Source: Paenibacillus sedimenti (lineage in GTDB: Bacteria > Bacillota > Bacilli > Paenibacillales > NBRC-103111). Taken from it: a stretch of 64,000 nt of DNA. A program made the translations under genes and the position numbers. Shown here one piece after another: positions 36,345-44,737 of this stretch. The stretch lies in assembly GCF_014534655.1 (NCBI RefSeq), contig NZ_JACVVD010000016.1:33795-97794 (forward strand), written 5' to 3'. Position 1 is the stretch's first letter; each line of letters begins with the position of its first letter. The notes below the pieces were generated by a model. The model was not told the origin of the DNA and made no database searches. It saw only the letters and a list, made by a program, of their open reading frames with translations.

Positions 36345-37328
36345 TCACTTCCTCAAACTATTCATCGCTTCTTCAAGAATTCTCATAACTCTCAGGGAAT
36401 GATCCGGCCCTGTAAGCGAAAGATTATTATTCCTAAAACATTCTACGAAATGCAACACACTGTTCTTTAGTGAATCCTCATACTTAATATTCGGAATGAA
36501 GATATCCCCCGTTCGGGTCTCTACCTCATAATGACCGTACTCTTCATAGCTAGTGATATCAAACCCATGATCATAGATAGTCAGTTTTTCTGTTAGCTTA
36601 ACATCATCGAAGATTACCATCTTCTTAGAACCCGCGATCATCATGCGACGTTCTTTCATAGGAGATACCCAACTAGACTTGATATGTGCAATAAAGTTCG
36701 GGTATTTTAATGTCAGGTAAGTAATGGATTCTTGACTGCCGTATAACACTTGCCCTAGTGCAGATAGACCATTAGGCTGCTCACCATTTGATAAGTAATC
36801 GATCACAGCAATATCATGAACTGCAAGATCTAGCATAGCGTTAACATCTTTTCGAATGGGACCTAGGTTAATTCTTGAGATATCAATATACATGAGCTCG
36901 CCTAGTTCACCGTTGTCCAGCATCTTTTTCACATATCGGATTATCGGATTGAATACCATAATATGATCACAATGCACGATCAAACGGCTTTCTTCCGCTA
37001 TTTTTTTGATATTCTCTGCTCTCTCTACAGTGGAAGCAATAGGTTTCTCTATAAAACAGTGCTTACCCGCATGAAGCGATTCCATAATGATTTGGTAGCT
37101 TGGCTCCGTTTGGGTTGCTATAACAACGGCATCAACGTCAGGATGCAAAATAAGATCTTTATAGTTATCTGTGTATATTTCAACCCGATCACCATAAAGT
37201 GATCTCGCCCTTTCCAGTCTTGCTGGATTCATTTCACATATGCCAACTAACCGTGCCTCGTCGATTTCAAGAATATTTCTCGCCAGATTGGGGCCCCAAT
37301 ATCCGTAGCCAATAAGTGCAATATTCAT
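36345..37328 (-). CDS. Gfo/Idh/MocA-family oxidoreductase, second copy
   Basis: 327 residues. GYGYWGPNLARNI Rossmann loop and EKPIASTVERA. It is a paralogue in type, not a recent duplicate, of the gene at 28594. WbpB-like enzymes oxidise C3 of UDP-HexNAc uronates; its position beside a DegT aminotransferase and a WbpD-like acetyltransferase repeats that enzyme trio. ATG start with AAAGGGAGGG nine bases upstream. Confidence 0.83.
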   Translation of the reverse strand: MNIALIGYGYWGPNLARNILEIDEARLVGICEMNPARLERARSLYGDRVEIYTDNYKDLILHPDVDAVVIATQTEPSYQIIMESLHAGKHCFIEKPIASTVERAENIKKIAEESRLIVHCDHIMVFNPIIRYVKKMLDNGELGELMYIDISRINLGPIRKDVNAMLDLAVHDIAVIDYLSNGEQPNGLSALGQVLYGSQESITYLTLKYPNFIAHIKSSWVSPMKERRMMIAGSKKMVIFDDVKLTEKLTIYDHGFDITSYEEYGHYEVETRTGDIFIPNIKYEDSLKNSVLHFVECFRNNNLSLTGPDHSLRVMRILEEAMNSLRK

Positions 37329-37456
37329 CTGAGTCCCTCCCTTTGAGTTCCAACCCTTAAGACATTTATTATGATGACGAAAAGGCAGTGTTAGGGGCTA
37401 TTTGCAACTACTTTAAAACTTCCCTTAGTCCATCTGCCTTTGAAACTCAATATGGG

Positions 37457-37954
37457 TTATTCGATATCCACTCTATTTCCATCTTTATCTATATGGTAAA
37501 AGTATCGTGCAGGATTTCCCTTAACTAAGGTATAGGCCTCAACGTCCTTGGTAACAACGCTCCCAGCTGCAACCATAGCATATTCGCCGATGGTAACGCC
37601 GCAAATTATGGTGCAGTTAGCTCCTAAACTCGCCCCACGCTTTACTAGAGTGGGAGTGATAGTCCAATCATGATGAAATGCCCTTGGTACTTTATCATTT
37701 GTAAACGAAACATTAGGACCAACAAAGACATCGTCCTCAATAGTAACGCCATTGTACACCGAAACGGAATTTTGAATTTTGCAATTATCGCCGATCCGCA
37801 CGTTCGTGTCGATGTAAGTATCTTTTGAAATAATACAATTATTTCCGATTGAAGACCCTTCTCTAATTTGCGCATTGATCCACACTTTTGTGTTTTCACC
37901 AATCTGAGCATCACTTGATACTTGTGCAGATTCATGGATGTATACGTTTTTCAT
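37457..37954 (-). CDS. Left-handed beta-helix N-acetyltransferase, second WbpD-type copy
   Basis: 165 residues. Hexapeptide repeats with FTNDKVPRAFHHDW and GASLGANCTIICG, the same pattern as the gene at 28023 but without its Cys-rich tail. The start is ATG 37954 with AGGTGAGG upstream; it follows the DegT stop codon by 5 bp. Likely acetylates an amino-sugar nucleotide made by that enzyme. Confidence 0.83.
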   Translation of the reverse strand: MKNVYIHESAQVSSDAQIGENTKVWINAQIREGSSIGNNCIISKDTYIDTNVRIGDNCKIQNSVSVYNGVTIEDDVFVGPNVSFTNDKVPRAFHHDWTITPTLVKRGASLGANCTIICGVTIGEYAMVAAGSVVTKDVEAYTLVKGNPARYFYHIDKDGNRVDIE

Positions 37955-37959
37955 TGGCC

Positions 37960-39063
37960 TCACCTGTTAACAATGGATTCAACGATATAATCCTGTTGTT
38001 CTCTAGTTAAATAAGGACTCATAGGTAAACTGACGATTTCTCTGGATACAACTTCAGTAACAGGGTACTCGTTAGGATTGATTTGAAGATAAGACAATGC
38101 CTCTTGTCTGTACATTGGAATCGGGTAATGTACCGCAGTCGGAATCCCGAGCGATTGAATGTGCTTAATAAAAGCATCCCGATCTTTTACACGTATCGAA
38201 TATTGGGCGTATACACTAGTCCGATCGTCTTTTATCATAGGAGTAATAATTTGCTCTTGATTCGCCTGCTGGAAAAGCTCCGAGTAGCGCTTGCCAATCG
38301 CATGTCTTTCCAAAATTTCATCAGGGAAGTATTTCATCTTCACATTCAGTACAGCAGCCTGAATTGTATCTATACGCCCATTGATACCAATATATCGATG
38401 GCGATACCTTTCAACTTGACCGTGGCCAAGAAGCATTCTAATTTTAGGACCAAGTTCGTCATCATTGGTGAATATCGCTCCGCCGTCACCGTAGCAACCT
38501 AATGGCTTTGACGGAAAAAAGCTTGTACAGCCGATCGTCGACAAATTACCGGATTTTCTACCCTTGTACTCCGCTCCAAACGACTGGCAAGCATCTTCGA
38601 TCACAGTAAGCTTATATCTCTCAGCGATATCATTGATTTCGTCCATATCCGCACATTGACCATATAGACTTACTGGAATAATTGCCTTTGTATTCTTTGA
38701 AATCTTCGCTTCGATTAGCGAGGCATCGATATTGTAAGTTTCCGGATCGATGTCAACGAATACAGGCGTTGCGCCTAGCAAGCAAATGACCTCAGCTGTA
38801 GCCATAAAAGAAAATGGCGTGGTGATAATCTCATCGCCCGGTTTGATATCCAGAGCCATTAGGCTTAACAACAGAGCGTCCGTTCCACTCGAACAAGCCA
38901 TGGCGTATTTGGAATCGGTAAATAGAGACAGGGACTGCTCCAACTTTGCAATATCAGGCCCCATGATAAATGCAGTCGATTCCAAGACAGAAGAGAGAGC
39001 TTGATTGATTTCATCTTTGTGTCTTTCGTATTGCTGCTTCAGGTCAATAAAGTTAATTTGCAT
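37960..39063 (-). CDS. DegT-family sugar aminotransferase (WbpE-like)
   Basis: 367 residues. INFIDLKQQYERHKDEI opening, GTDALLLSL, EDACQSFGAEY and SFFPSKPLGCYGDGG with the PLP Lys. This pattern is close to WbpE/WlbC, which aminates UDP-3-keto-GlcNAc uronate using glutamate. The start is ATG 39063, with GGAG nine bases upstream; the preceding glycosyltransferase stop overlaps an earlier ATG. Confidence 0.87.
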   Translation of the reverse strand: MQINFIDLKQQYERHKDEINQALSSVLESTAFIMGPDIAKLEQSLSLFTDSKYAMACSSGTDALLLSLMALDIKPGDEIITTPFSFMATAEVICLLGATPVFVDIDPETYNIDASLIEAKISKNTKAIIPVSLYGQCADMDEINDIAERYKLTVIEDACQSFGAEYKGRKSGNLSTIGCTSFFPSKPLGCYGDGGAIFTNDDELGPKIRMLLGHGQVERYRHRYIGINGRIDTIQAAVLNVKMKYFPDEILERHAIGKRYSELFQQANQEQIITPMIKDDRTSVYAQYSIRVKDRDAFIKHIQSLGIPTAVHYPIPMYRQEALSYLQINPNEYPVTEVVSREIVSLPMSPYLTREQQDYIVESIVNR

Positions 39064-39077
39064 ACCCTTAATCTCCA

Positions 39078-42074
39078 TTACGGTTTAATTGTTTTATAAA
39101 GATCAATGAATTGTTTGGCGATGATCGTAACTTCATGATGTTCTTGGACATATCGACGCCCTTTCTTCCCAAGTTCCTCACGAAGCTCCCAATCTTTCAG
39201 TAATGGAATTAACGCTTCTTTAACTGTATCCGGATTTGCCGAAACAATCGGAAGCTCTTTGGGATAAGTCTCTCTAACATGTTCATTGATATACGTAATG
39301 AGCGGTTTTCCCATAGCCATTGATTCTAATGCCAAGATTCCATAGCTTCCGCACAACAACTCATCCAGAACGATATCTGCTTGTTGATATAATTGGCGTG
39401 CTTCTTCGTGAGATTTATTCTGAATCAGCATGAATTCAAAGTCGTATGTTTCCTTCAATTGTTCAACAGCTTGTAATATATACTTGGTTCCTTTGATTTC
39501 TGGAGAGGTCGGGGCATGAACAACAACTGGCTTTTTCTTTCTAAATTTAAAGCCTTCCAATGGTCGATACAGATCAGTATCAATAGTCTGCTTAATAAAA
39601 TGAATATTTTTATGATACCCTTTTACATATTGATACAACTCGTGATCGGCTACTACGCAATGATCAATCATCGAACCCATATGCTCTAGTTTTCTCTTAA
39701 TTTGGTCTTCATCAGCGAATTTAACTTGTACAAAGGGATTCCACTTTCTTGCGATAGATAACATCCTGACATCAGATCCCCAATAATGCATTAATACCGC
39801 TTTTTTGGCTTCTTTTAACAAAGGTAAGTCCGAATGGTCTACTCTTAGAGATGTCCCAAAATGGAAATGAAATACATCAAAATGTTCTATCGCTTTTAAA
39901 GAAATCTCATTAAGATCCTTCATCATTCTTTCACTATTAGGATTAGCCTGGATATCAAATTCATAGTCTGCATAGTACTTCAAGTAATTAGGTTGATAAG
40001 TAAGGCTTTTAGCAAATACCCCTGTTTGATTTAAGCCTCTTGTTAGCAGCGACATCTGGTTAGCAATCTCAATCGTCCCTTGAAGGACCTTAAGATTGTC
40101 ACCAGCCTTGGTGGTTTGTTGTTCGATGGACAATAGAATGCTTTGTTTGGAGCTATCGGATTGAAGATTAGTAATGACAAGTTTTACAAGGTCAGCTAAG
40201 TAAGGGTATATTTCAGCTGCTTCCTTATAATAATCAAAAGCGTTTTTCTGATATCCTTTTGATAAGGCATCTTTGGCAAGGAAAAGGAGTATATAGAATT
40301 TATGCTCGACGTGATCCATTGTCTTATACATCATTCTTATACCTTGCATCTGATACAACGAAGCGACAAAGTTCATGCCCGCTTGCAGATAACTCTCAGA
40401 CAAAGCTAAATACCGATTCGAGAGTTCAGTTTTATTCTGCTTCGTTTCCTCCACAGCTGTTAGAAAGAGAACATTACCAATGGAAGCAATTACTCGGTTA
40501 GTATGATGATCGTTTTCTCTTGCATTGGTGTTTTGGACAAACTCTTCAAAAAAACCTCGCAAATCTTTCGAACGGTCTATAACCAGTTTGATGCATTGCT
40601 TTATCTTCCCATCAGTCATCTTTTGAAGCAAAGCCCGTACAGGAAATTCCGCATTAATGGCGTAATCAATGACTTGTGAATATGGATTGAGTGGCAGGTT
40701 ATTAAAATCATTACCATCTATAAACTTCTTTATAAGGGCTTTATCCGTTGCAGAAACTCTTATAGCATTGAACTCTGCGTACTTATCATCACCTTTACTA
40801 AACGCCTTGGAAATTTCCTCTACCTGCGACTGCTCCAGTAACGATAATTCATACTCCAAACATTCAATAAAAACAGGAATAAGCTCTTTGTTCTTGAGAT
40901 TTCTATAATAATGAGCTATGGGCTCATATCTTTCCAGTTTAATCAGTGTACGCATGACTGCGAGACAAGTTTCTCTGCGTTCATCCATATATCGAATATA
41001 CTTGAGTGCCTCTTCAAACTCTTCCTTATTGAAATAATATTCCACAACTTGGGAGGATGTAGCGGTTGCGATTCTGGAATCTACTGCATGAATCTCAATT
41101 CCAGTGAATTGCTTTAAATCAAGTCTATTCTCAAGATAATCGTCATATAGTTGTAAGTAGTTTTTGTAACTTTCTATAGCATCTTCTTGCTTGCCTAATT
41201 CTTGACTAGATAGCGCAAGATAATAGTGCATATCAATGTATTGAGGAGAAAGCTCTAGAATCTCTTTACAAATCTCTATACACTTCTCGTAATTCTCATT
41301 GTAACTGAGAATTCTACAGTATTCCCCATATACGTAGTAGTATGTCGCTCTTGAAGCAGGCCCCTCATTTTTTTTCACAAGATTGTAGGCTTGTTCCACA
41401 TAACGTAAGGAATCAGCCGTATCCTTATGCATTAAGTAACTGCGAGCCAGTTGCCACAGATAGTAAATATTTTCTGGATCCTTCTCTAGCTCTTGTAACA
41501 ACAATGCACTTGTACGCTTAAACTTTTTTTCCATTAGTTCCGCATCGTCGTTGTTATAACCATAATGGTTAATAAGCACATCCGTATTTAGCAAGGGATG
41601 CTTGTACCGTGGTTGATTATGAACCGAGCCTTCGTAACGAAAACTTCCATCATTACGAAACAACCGCTCCGAGATATGATAAATATCCCTCGGTGTCTTA
41701 TAGGATAATATATTTTTTACTTGGAGGCGAATCGTATTTGCTTTATTTAGCTTCTCAAACTTCAAAACTTTAACTAACCCCTCGGGGTCATCCAATTCTT
41801 CATCTGCATCAAAAATAAAGATCCATTCCCCTTGAGCATATGAAATTGACATATTTCGCATATCAGAGAAATGGTTATTCCACTCATGAAAATACACTTT
41901 CTCTGTGTATCGGCGAGCAATCTCAACTGTACGATCGTTTGACCCGGTGTCAACAATAATCAACTCGGACGAAACTTGTTCCATTATAGGAAGAAGACTA
42001 TCAAGGCAGCGCTCTAAATTACTTTCTTCGTTCTTCACAATCATGCAGATACTTAGCACATATGGTTTATGCAT
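39078..42074 (-). CDS. Large two-domain glycosyltransferase with TPR middle (GT2-TPR-GT4)
   Basis: 998 residues. An N-terminal GT-A domain (~5-230; LSICMIVKNEESNLERCL, IVDTGSNDRTVEIA, FDADEELDD with a DxD-type motif) matches family GT2. TPR-like helices (~235-400), a long helical middle (~400-690) and a C-terminal GT-B domain follow (~700-998; HAPTSPEIKGTKYI, then DELLCGSYGILALESMAMGKPLI with the Glu pair typical of GT4). The start overlaps the stop of the upstream small gene. Position next to flagellin suggests a flagellin O-glycosyltransferase that could add two sugars (inference). Confidence 0.85.
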   Translation of the reverse strand: MHKPYVLSICMIVKNEESNLERCLDSLLPIMEQVSSELIIVDTGSNDRTVEIARRYTEKVYFHEWNNHFSDMRNMSISYAQGEWIFIFDADEELDDPEGLVKVLKFEKLNKANTIRLQVKNILSYKTPRDIYHISERLFRNDGSFRYEGSVHNQPRYKHPLLNTDVLINHYGYNNDDAELMEKKFKRTSALLLQELEKDPENIYYLWQLARSYLMHKDTADSLRYVEQAYNLVKKNEGPASRATYYYVYGEYCRILSYNENYEKCIEICKEILELSPQYIDMHYYLALSSQELGKQEDAIESYKNYLQLYDDYLENRLDLKQFTGIEIHAVDSRIATATSSQVVEYYFNKEEFEEALKYIRYMDERRETCLAVMRTLIKLERYEPIAHYYRNLKNKELIPVFIECLEYELSLLEQSQVEEISKAFSKGDDKYAEFNAIRVSATDKALIKKFIDGNDFNNLPLNPYSQVIDYAINAEFPVRALLQKMTDGKIKQCIKLVIDRSKDLRGFFEEFVQNTNARENDHHTNRVIASIGNVLFLTAVEETKQNKTELSNRYLALSESYLQAGMNFVASLYQMQGIRMMYKTMDHVEHKFYILLFLAKDALSKGYQKNAFDYYKEAAEIYPYLADLVKLVITNLQSDSSKQSILLSIEQQTTKAGDNLKVLQGTIEIANQMSLLTRGLNQTGVFAKSLTYQPNYLKYYADYEFDIQANPNSERMMKDLNEISLKAIEHFDVFHFHFGTSLRVDHSDLPLLKEAKKAVLMHYWGSDVRMLSIARKWNPFVQVKFADEDQIKRKLEHMGSMIDHCVVADHELYQYVKGYHKNIHFIKQTIDTDLYRPLEGFKFRKKKPVVVHAPTSPEIKGTKYILQAVEQLKETYDFEFMLIQNKSHEEARQLYQQADIVLDELLCGSYGILALESMAMGKPLITYINEHVRETYPKELPIVSANPDTVKEALIPLLKDWELREELGKKGRRYVQEHHEVTIIAKQFIDLYKTIKP

Positions 42075-42399
42075 CTTGTAGAAGTTCACCCCAATACTCG
42101 AGTAAAGGCTTTAGTTCATATGATATCAAATCAGCAACATAGAGGTAGTCCTCATTCTCGGATTGCTCCAAAAGCGTGGAAAGTTTAGCGTTGAGTTCGT
42201 CCAGATCTAAAAGAGGGTACGCAGATTTAAGGATTGCAACAACTTCAGCTACAACAGAAATATCATCAATGAAATATGCTAATCTTTCATTTGCCTCAGC
42301 AAGCTGAAGGCTTTTGAATGAATCTGCGATGGAATCCATTCGTAACGTTAAATTATTAATAAGTTCTGTCAAATTAAGTTTCAGATCATGCAATTCCAA
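42067..42399 (-). CDS. Small acidic helical protein between flagellin and the glycosyltransferase
   Basis: 110 residues, no family recognised. Mostly helical and acidic, with heptad-like Leu spacing (HDLKLNLTELINNLTLRMD; LDELNAKLSTLLEQSE). No signal peptide or membrane segment. I chose the TTG at 42399 because AAAGGGG lies eight bases upstream; a TTG at 42417 would place the site inside the gene. It overlaps the glycosyltransferase start by 8 bp, so the two are probably coupled. It could be a partner or chaperone of that enzyme or of flagellin; nothing in the sequence decides. Confidence 0.72.
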   Translation of the reverse strand: MELHDLKLNLTELINNLTLRMDSIADSFKSLQLAEANERLAYFIDDISVVAEVVAILKSAYPLLDLDELNAKLSTLLEQSENEDYLYVADLISYELKPLLEYWGELLQDA

Positions 42400-42495
42400 G
42401 GGATGTACCCCTTTCAACGAGAAATAGTAGGTATATGTATAGTTATCGACAAAATACTACTAATTCTGAATAGAAGATCACTTGCAAATTAAAGG

Positions 42496-42524
42496 AAAAA
42501 GCCGACTGTTAAAGTCGGCTTTTT
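42496..42524. terminator. Terminator of flagellin
   Basis: AAAAAGCCGAC (42496-42506) pairs with GTCGGCTTTTT (42514-42524) around a 7-base loop; symmetric A/T runs. It separates hag from the glycosylation island. Confidence 0.92.
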
Positions 42525-42550
42525 CACTCGATATGAAGGGATGCAACCAA

Positions 42551-43708
42551 TTAACGAAGCAATTGAAGTACACCTTGTGGGTTTTGGTTAGCTTGTGCAA
42601 GCATCGCTTGAGCAGCTTGGTTAAGGATGTTGTTCTTTGTGAAATCCATCATTTCCTTCGCCATGTCTACATCACGAATACGGGACTCTGCTGCTGCCAA
42701 GTTCTCGGAAGAAGCACCTAGGTTATTGATGGAGTGCTCCAAACGATTCTGATAAGCACCCAGCTTGGAACGCTGTGTAGATACATCATCAAGCGCCGCT
42801 TGAATAGCTGCAACTGATGCTTCAGCAGCACCTTTAGTCGCAACACTCAGACCATTTACATTAAGAGCAGTAGAACGCATGTCTTCAATGTTAACATTCA
42901 TGACCTGCGAGGAGTTAGCACCGATTTGGAATGTCAAAGAGCTATCAACCATATCTGTCTCTTTATCACGTGTTGTGACCGTCATTTCTTCTCCAACATA
43001 GGAAGCCATTGTTGTTGCAACTGCACCAACAGCACCAAGGGTAACAGTAAATGTAGCTGCGCCAATGGTAACCATGCTTGCTGCACCTTGTAACATTTCC
43101 CCAGTAGCCGTTGCTCCTTTTGCGTCCGTAATTTGAACGGTGAAAGAACCACCAGTAGCGCTCGCAACACCTGTAATCTTGATGTTGAAGGAATTGTTTG
43201 TCAACGTACTGCTTCCAGCAACTGATGAGAAGACATTGGAGGATTTCTCATTAACAACTACAGTCGCACTGCTCACATTGGTACCGCCAACATTACCGTT
43301 CAACAACTTCTTCGTATTGAACTCAGTAGTGTTACCAATACGATCCAATTCTTTAACCAGTTGGTCAACCTCTTTTTGAAGCTCTTGACGGTCAGAGTCA
43401 GTGTTCGTATCATTAGATGATTGAACAGCAAGTTCACGCATACGTTGAAGGATGCTATGTGTTTCAGTCAAAGCGCCCTCAGCTGTTTGGATCAAAGAGA
43501 TACCATCTTGTGCGTTACGTTGAGCTTGGTCCAAACCACGAATTTGTCCACGCATTTTCTCGGAGATTGCCAAACCAGCGGCATCGTCACCAGCACGGTT
43601 AATACGAAGACCGGAAGATAATTTCTCAAGGGACTTACCTACTGCTACGTTGTTACCAGTCAATTGACGGTGTGTGTTCAGTGCTGCAATGTTGTGATTA
43701 ATTCTCAT
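42551..43708 (-). CDS. hag: Flagellin
   Basis: 385 residues. Conserved N-terminal (MRINHNIAALNTHRQL, LSSGLRINRAGDDAAGLAIS) and C-terminal D0/D1 regions (SRIRDVDMAKEMMDFTK, QANQNPQGVLQLLR) enclose a ~150-residue Ser/Thr/Ala-rich variable domain (~145-295) that could carry O-glycans. ATG with AAGGAGGAAG seven bases upstream. Expression is expected to depend on sigma-D and the CsrA/FliW switch (see leader hairpin). Confidence 0.98.
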   Translation of the reverse strand: MRINHNIAALNTHRQLTGNNVAVGKSLEKLSSGLRINRAGDDAAGLAISEKMRGQIRGLDQAQRNAQDGISLIQTAEGALTETHSILQRMRELAVQSSNDTNTDSDRQELQKEVDQLVKELDRIGNTTEFNTKKLLNGNVGGTNVSSATVVVNEKSSNVFSSVAGSSTLTNNSFNIKITGVASATGGSFTVQITDAKGATATGEMLQGAASMVTIGAATFTVTLGAVGAVATTMASYVGEEMTVTTRDKETDMVDSSLTFQIGANSSQVMNVNIEDMRSTALNVNGLSVATKGAAEASVAAIQAALDDVSTQRSKLGAYQNRLEHSINNLGASSENLAAAESRIRDVDMAKEMMDFTKNNILNQAAQAMLAQANQNPQGVLQLLR

Positions 43709-43740
43709 TTTATTCTTCCTCCTTGAAGTTAGGTAGATGA

Positions 43741-43758
43741 ACCCACATCCATGTGGGT
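43741..43758 (-). promoter_or_regulatory. CsrA-binding hairpin in the hag leader
   Basis: The minus strand reads ACCCACATGGATGTGGGT: a stem presenting GGA in its loop and containing ACAUGGAUGU, one base from the CsrA consensus ACARGGAUGU. It lies about 33 bp upstream of the flagellin start; the ribosome binding site AAGGAGG supplies a second GGA. A second hairpin, TTAGAAGG with CCTTCTAA (43765-43788), precedes it. Confidence 0.8.
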
Positions 43759-43806
43759 CGCTAATTAGAAGGTCGGCCGCCCTTCTAAACTAGCTTCTAA
43801 ATATTT

Positions 43807-43833
43807 ATATCGGCACATAGTTATTCATAGTTA
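43807..43833 (-). promoter_or_regulatory. Sigma-D-like promoter of hag
   Basis: -35 TAAC (43830-43833), exactly 15 bp, -10 GCCGATAT (43807-43814). The -10 and spacing match the sigma-D consensus TAAA-N15-GCCGATAT. Confidence 0.88.
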
Positions 43834-43882
43834 AGAGCAAAAATAAAAATTTTTGTTGAAAGGATAACTATAAACAATAATT

Positions 43883-43912
43883 AAAAACAAATGACCCGCA
43901 GGAGGGTCACCT
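43883..43912 (-). terminator. Terminator of csrA
   Basis: GACCC (43893-43897) pairs with GGGTC (43904-43908); the minus strand continues ATTTGTTTTTAATT. Confidence 0.7.
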
Positions 43913-43961
43913 TTTACTAAGGATCTCTTCTGGAGCCATAAGTTTATGCGTTGTATGAAGC

Positions 43962-44210
43962 TTATTCAGCATTATCTTTTTGTTTCTTTATAGCCCCTAC
44001 AATTTTTATCAAATCCATGATCCCAATTGTCGATTGGGCTGCCTTGTTTGCCTCCTGTATTTGAAGGTAGATTTCTTTCCGGTGCACTTCAATATGCTTC
44101 GGCGCTTTGATACCAATACGAATCGTCTCCCCCTCGACATCCAGGACCACCAATTCGATATGTTCCCCAATCATGATTGATTCCCCTTTTTTACGGGAAA
44201 GTACTAACAT
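43962..44210 (-). CDS. csrA: Carbon storage regulator CsrA
   Basis: 82 residues. MLVLSRKKGESIMIGEHIEL and the GIKAPKHIEVHRKEIY stretch contain the conserved RNA-binding residues (L4, R6, and R/H-R-x-E-I). The C-terminal tail beyond residue ~55 matches the longer Firmicutes form. It represses hag translation by binding the leader and is antagonised by FliW, whose gene overlaps it by 7 bp. Confidence 0.97.
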   Translation of the reverse strand: MLVLSRKKGESIMIGEHIELVVLDVEGETIRIGIKAPKHIEVHRKEIYLQIQEANKAAQSTIGIMDLIKIVGAIKKQKDNAE

Positions 44211-44677
44211 GAGGGTTCACCCTCTCTCACATTGCCCTCATCTTGCAAGACGGTTAGCTTATGTTTTGTTTTATAAGCTGTATCGTGAAGAACAACTTGC
44301 TTAGCTTTTCTCAGTTTGGGATTCATGACGATTGGAGCAAGTAAATTCATTGTTATCTCACCGTCGCCGGACTGCTGATGCACAGTAATAATCCCAAATA
44401 CCATTACGTCCTCTTCAGATTTAATATCTAGCTCATCTTTTGCAATCTGGGACAATTCAAACTCGTATTCTGGGTAAAACGTGAAAGGGTTTGCTATAAT
44501 AAATGAAATGTTACCATCATCAACAGATTGCAAATAAGAAAACGGTATTTCATCATCAAGATGGAGCAACACAAAACGTGAATAGTCCTCAAAGCCGGGC
44601 ATACCGCTTGGGAAATGAATAATCTGATCCTCTTGAATTTCAATTTCTCCAAAATGAAGTGTCTCCTGCTTCACCAT
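44204..44677 (-). CDS. fliW: Flagellar assembly factor FliW
   Basis: 157 residues. FliW pattern: FGEIEIQEDQIIHFPSGMPGFED at the N-terminus (key HFP-GMPGFE), then FLLHLD-like RFVLLHLDDE and NLLAPIVMNPK. FliW binds CsrA allosterically until displaced by flagellin, coupling flagellin synthesis to export. The ATG at 44677 has AGGAG six bases upstream. Coupled with csrA. Confidence 0.95.
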   Translation of the reverse strand: MVKQETLHFGEIEIQEDQIIHFPSGMPGFEDYSRFVLLHLDDEIPFSYLQSVDDGNISFIIANPFTFYPEYEFELSQIAKDELDIKSEEDVMVFGIITVHQQSGDGEITMNLLAPIVMNPKLRKAKQVVLHDTAYKTKHKLTVLQDEGNVREGEPSC

Positions 44678-44703
44678 TACCATCTCCTATCCTAAAAATA
44701 AAA

Positions 44704-44727
44704 AATAAAGGCTGATGTCAGCCTTTT
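44704..44727 (-). terminator. Hairpin terminator between the DUF6470 gene and fliW
   Basis: AAAGGCTGA (44707-44715) pairs with TCAGCCTTT (44718-44726); the minus strand continues with TATTTTTTATTTTT. It may attenuate entry into fliW-csrA. Confidence 0.85.
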
Positions 44728-44737
44728 TATGCATTCT

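Noticed and set aside
42421..42480. Sigma-D promoter for the glycosylation island (GTCGATAA)
   Set aside because: Only 6 of 8 bases match the -10 and no TAAA lies 15-16 bp upstream.
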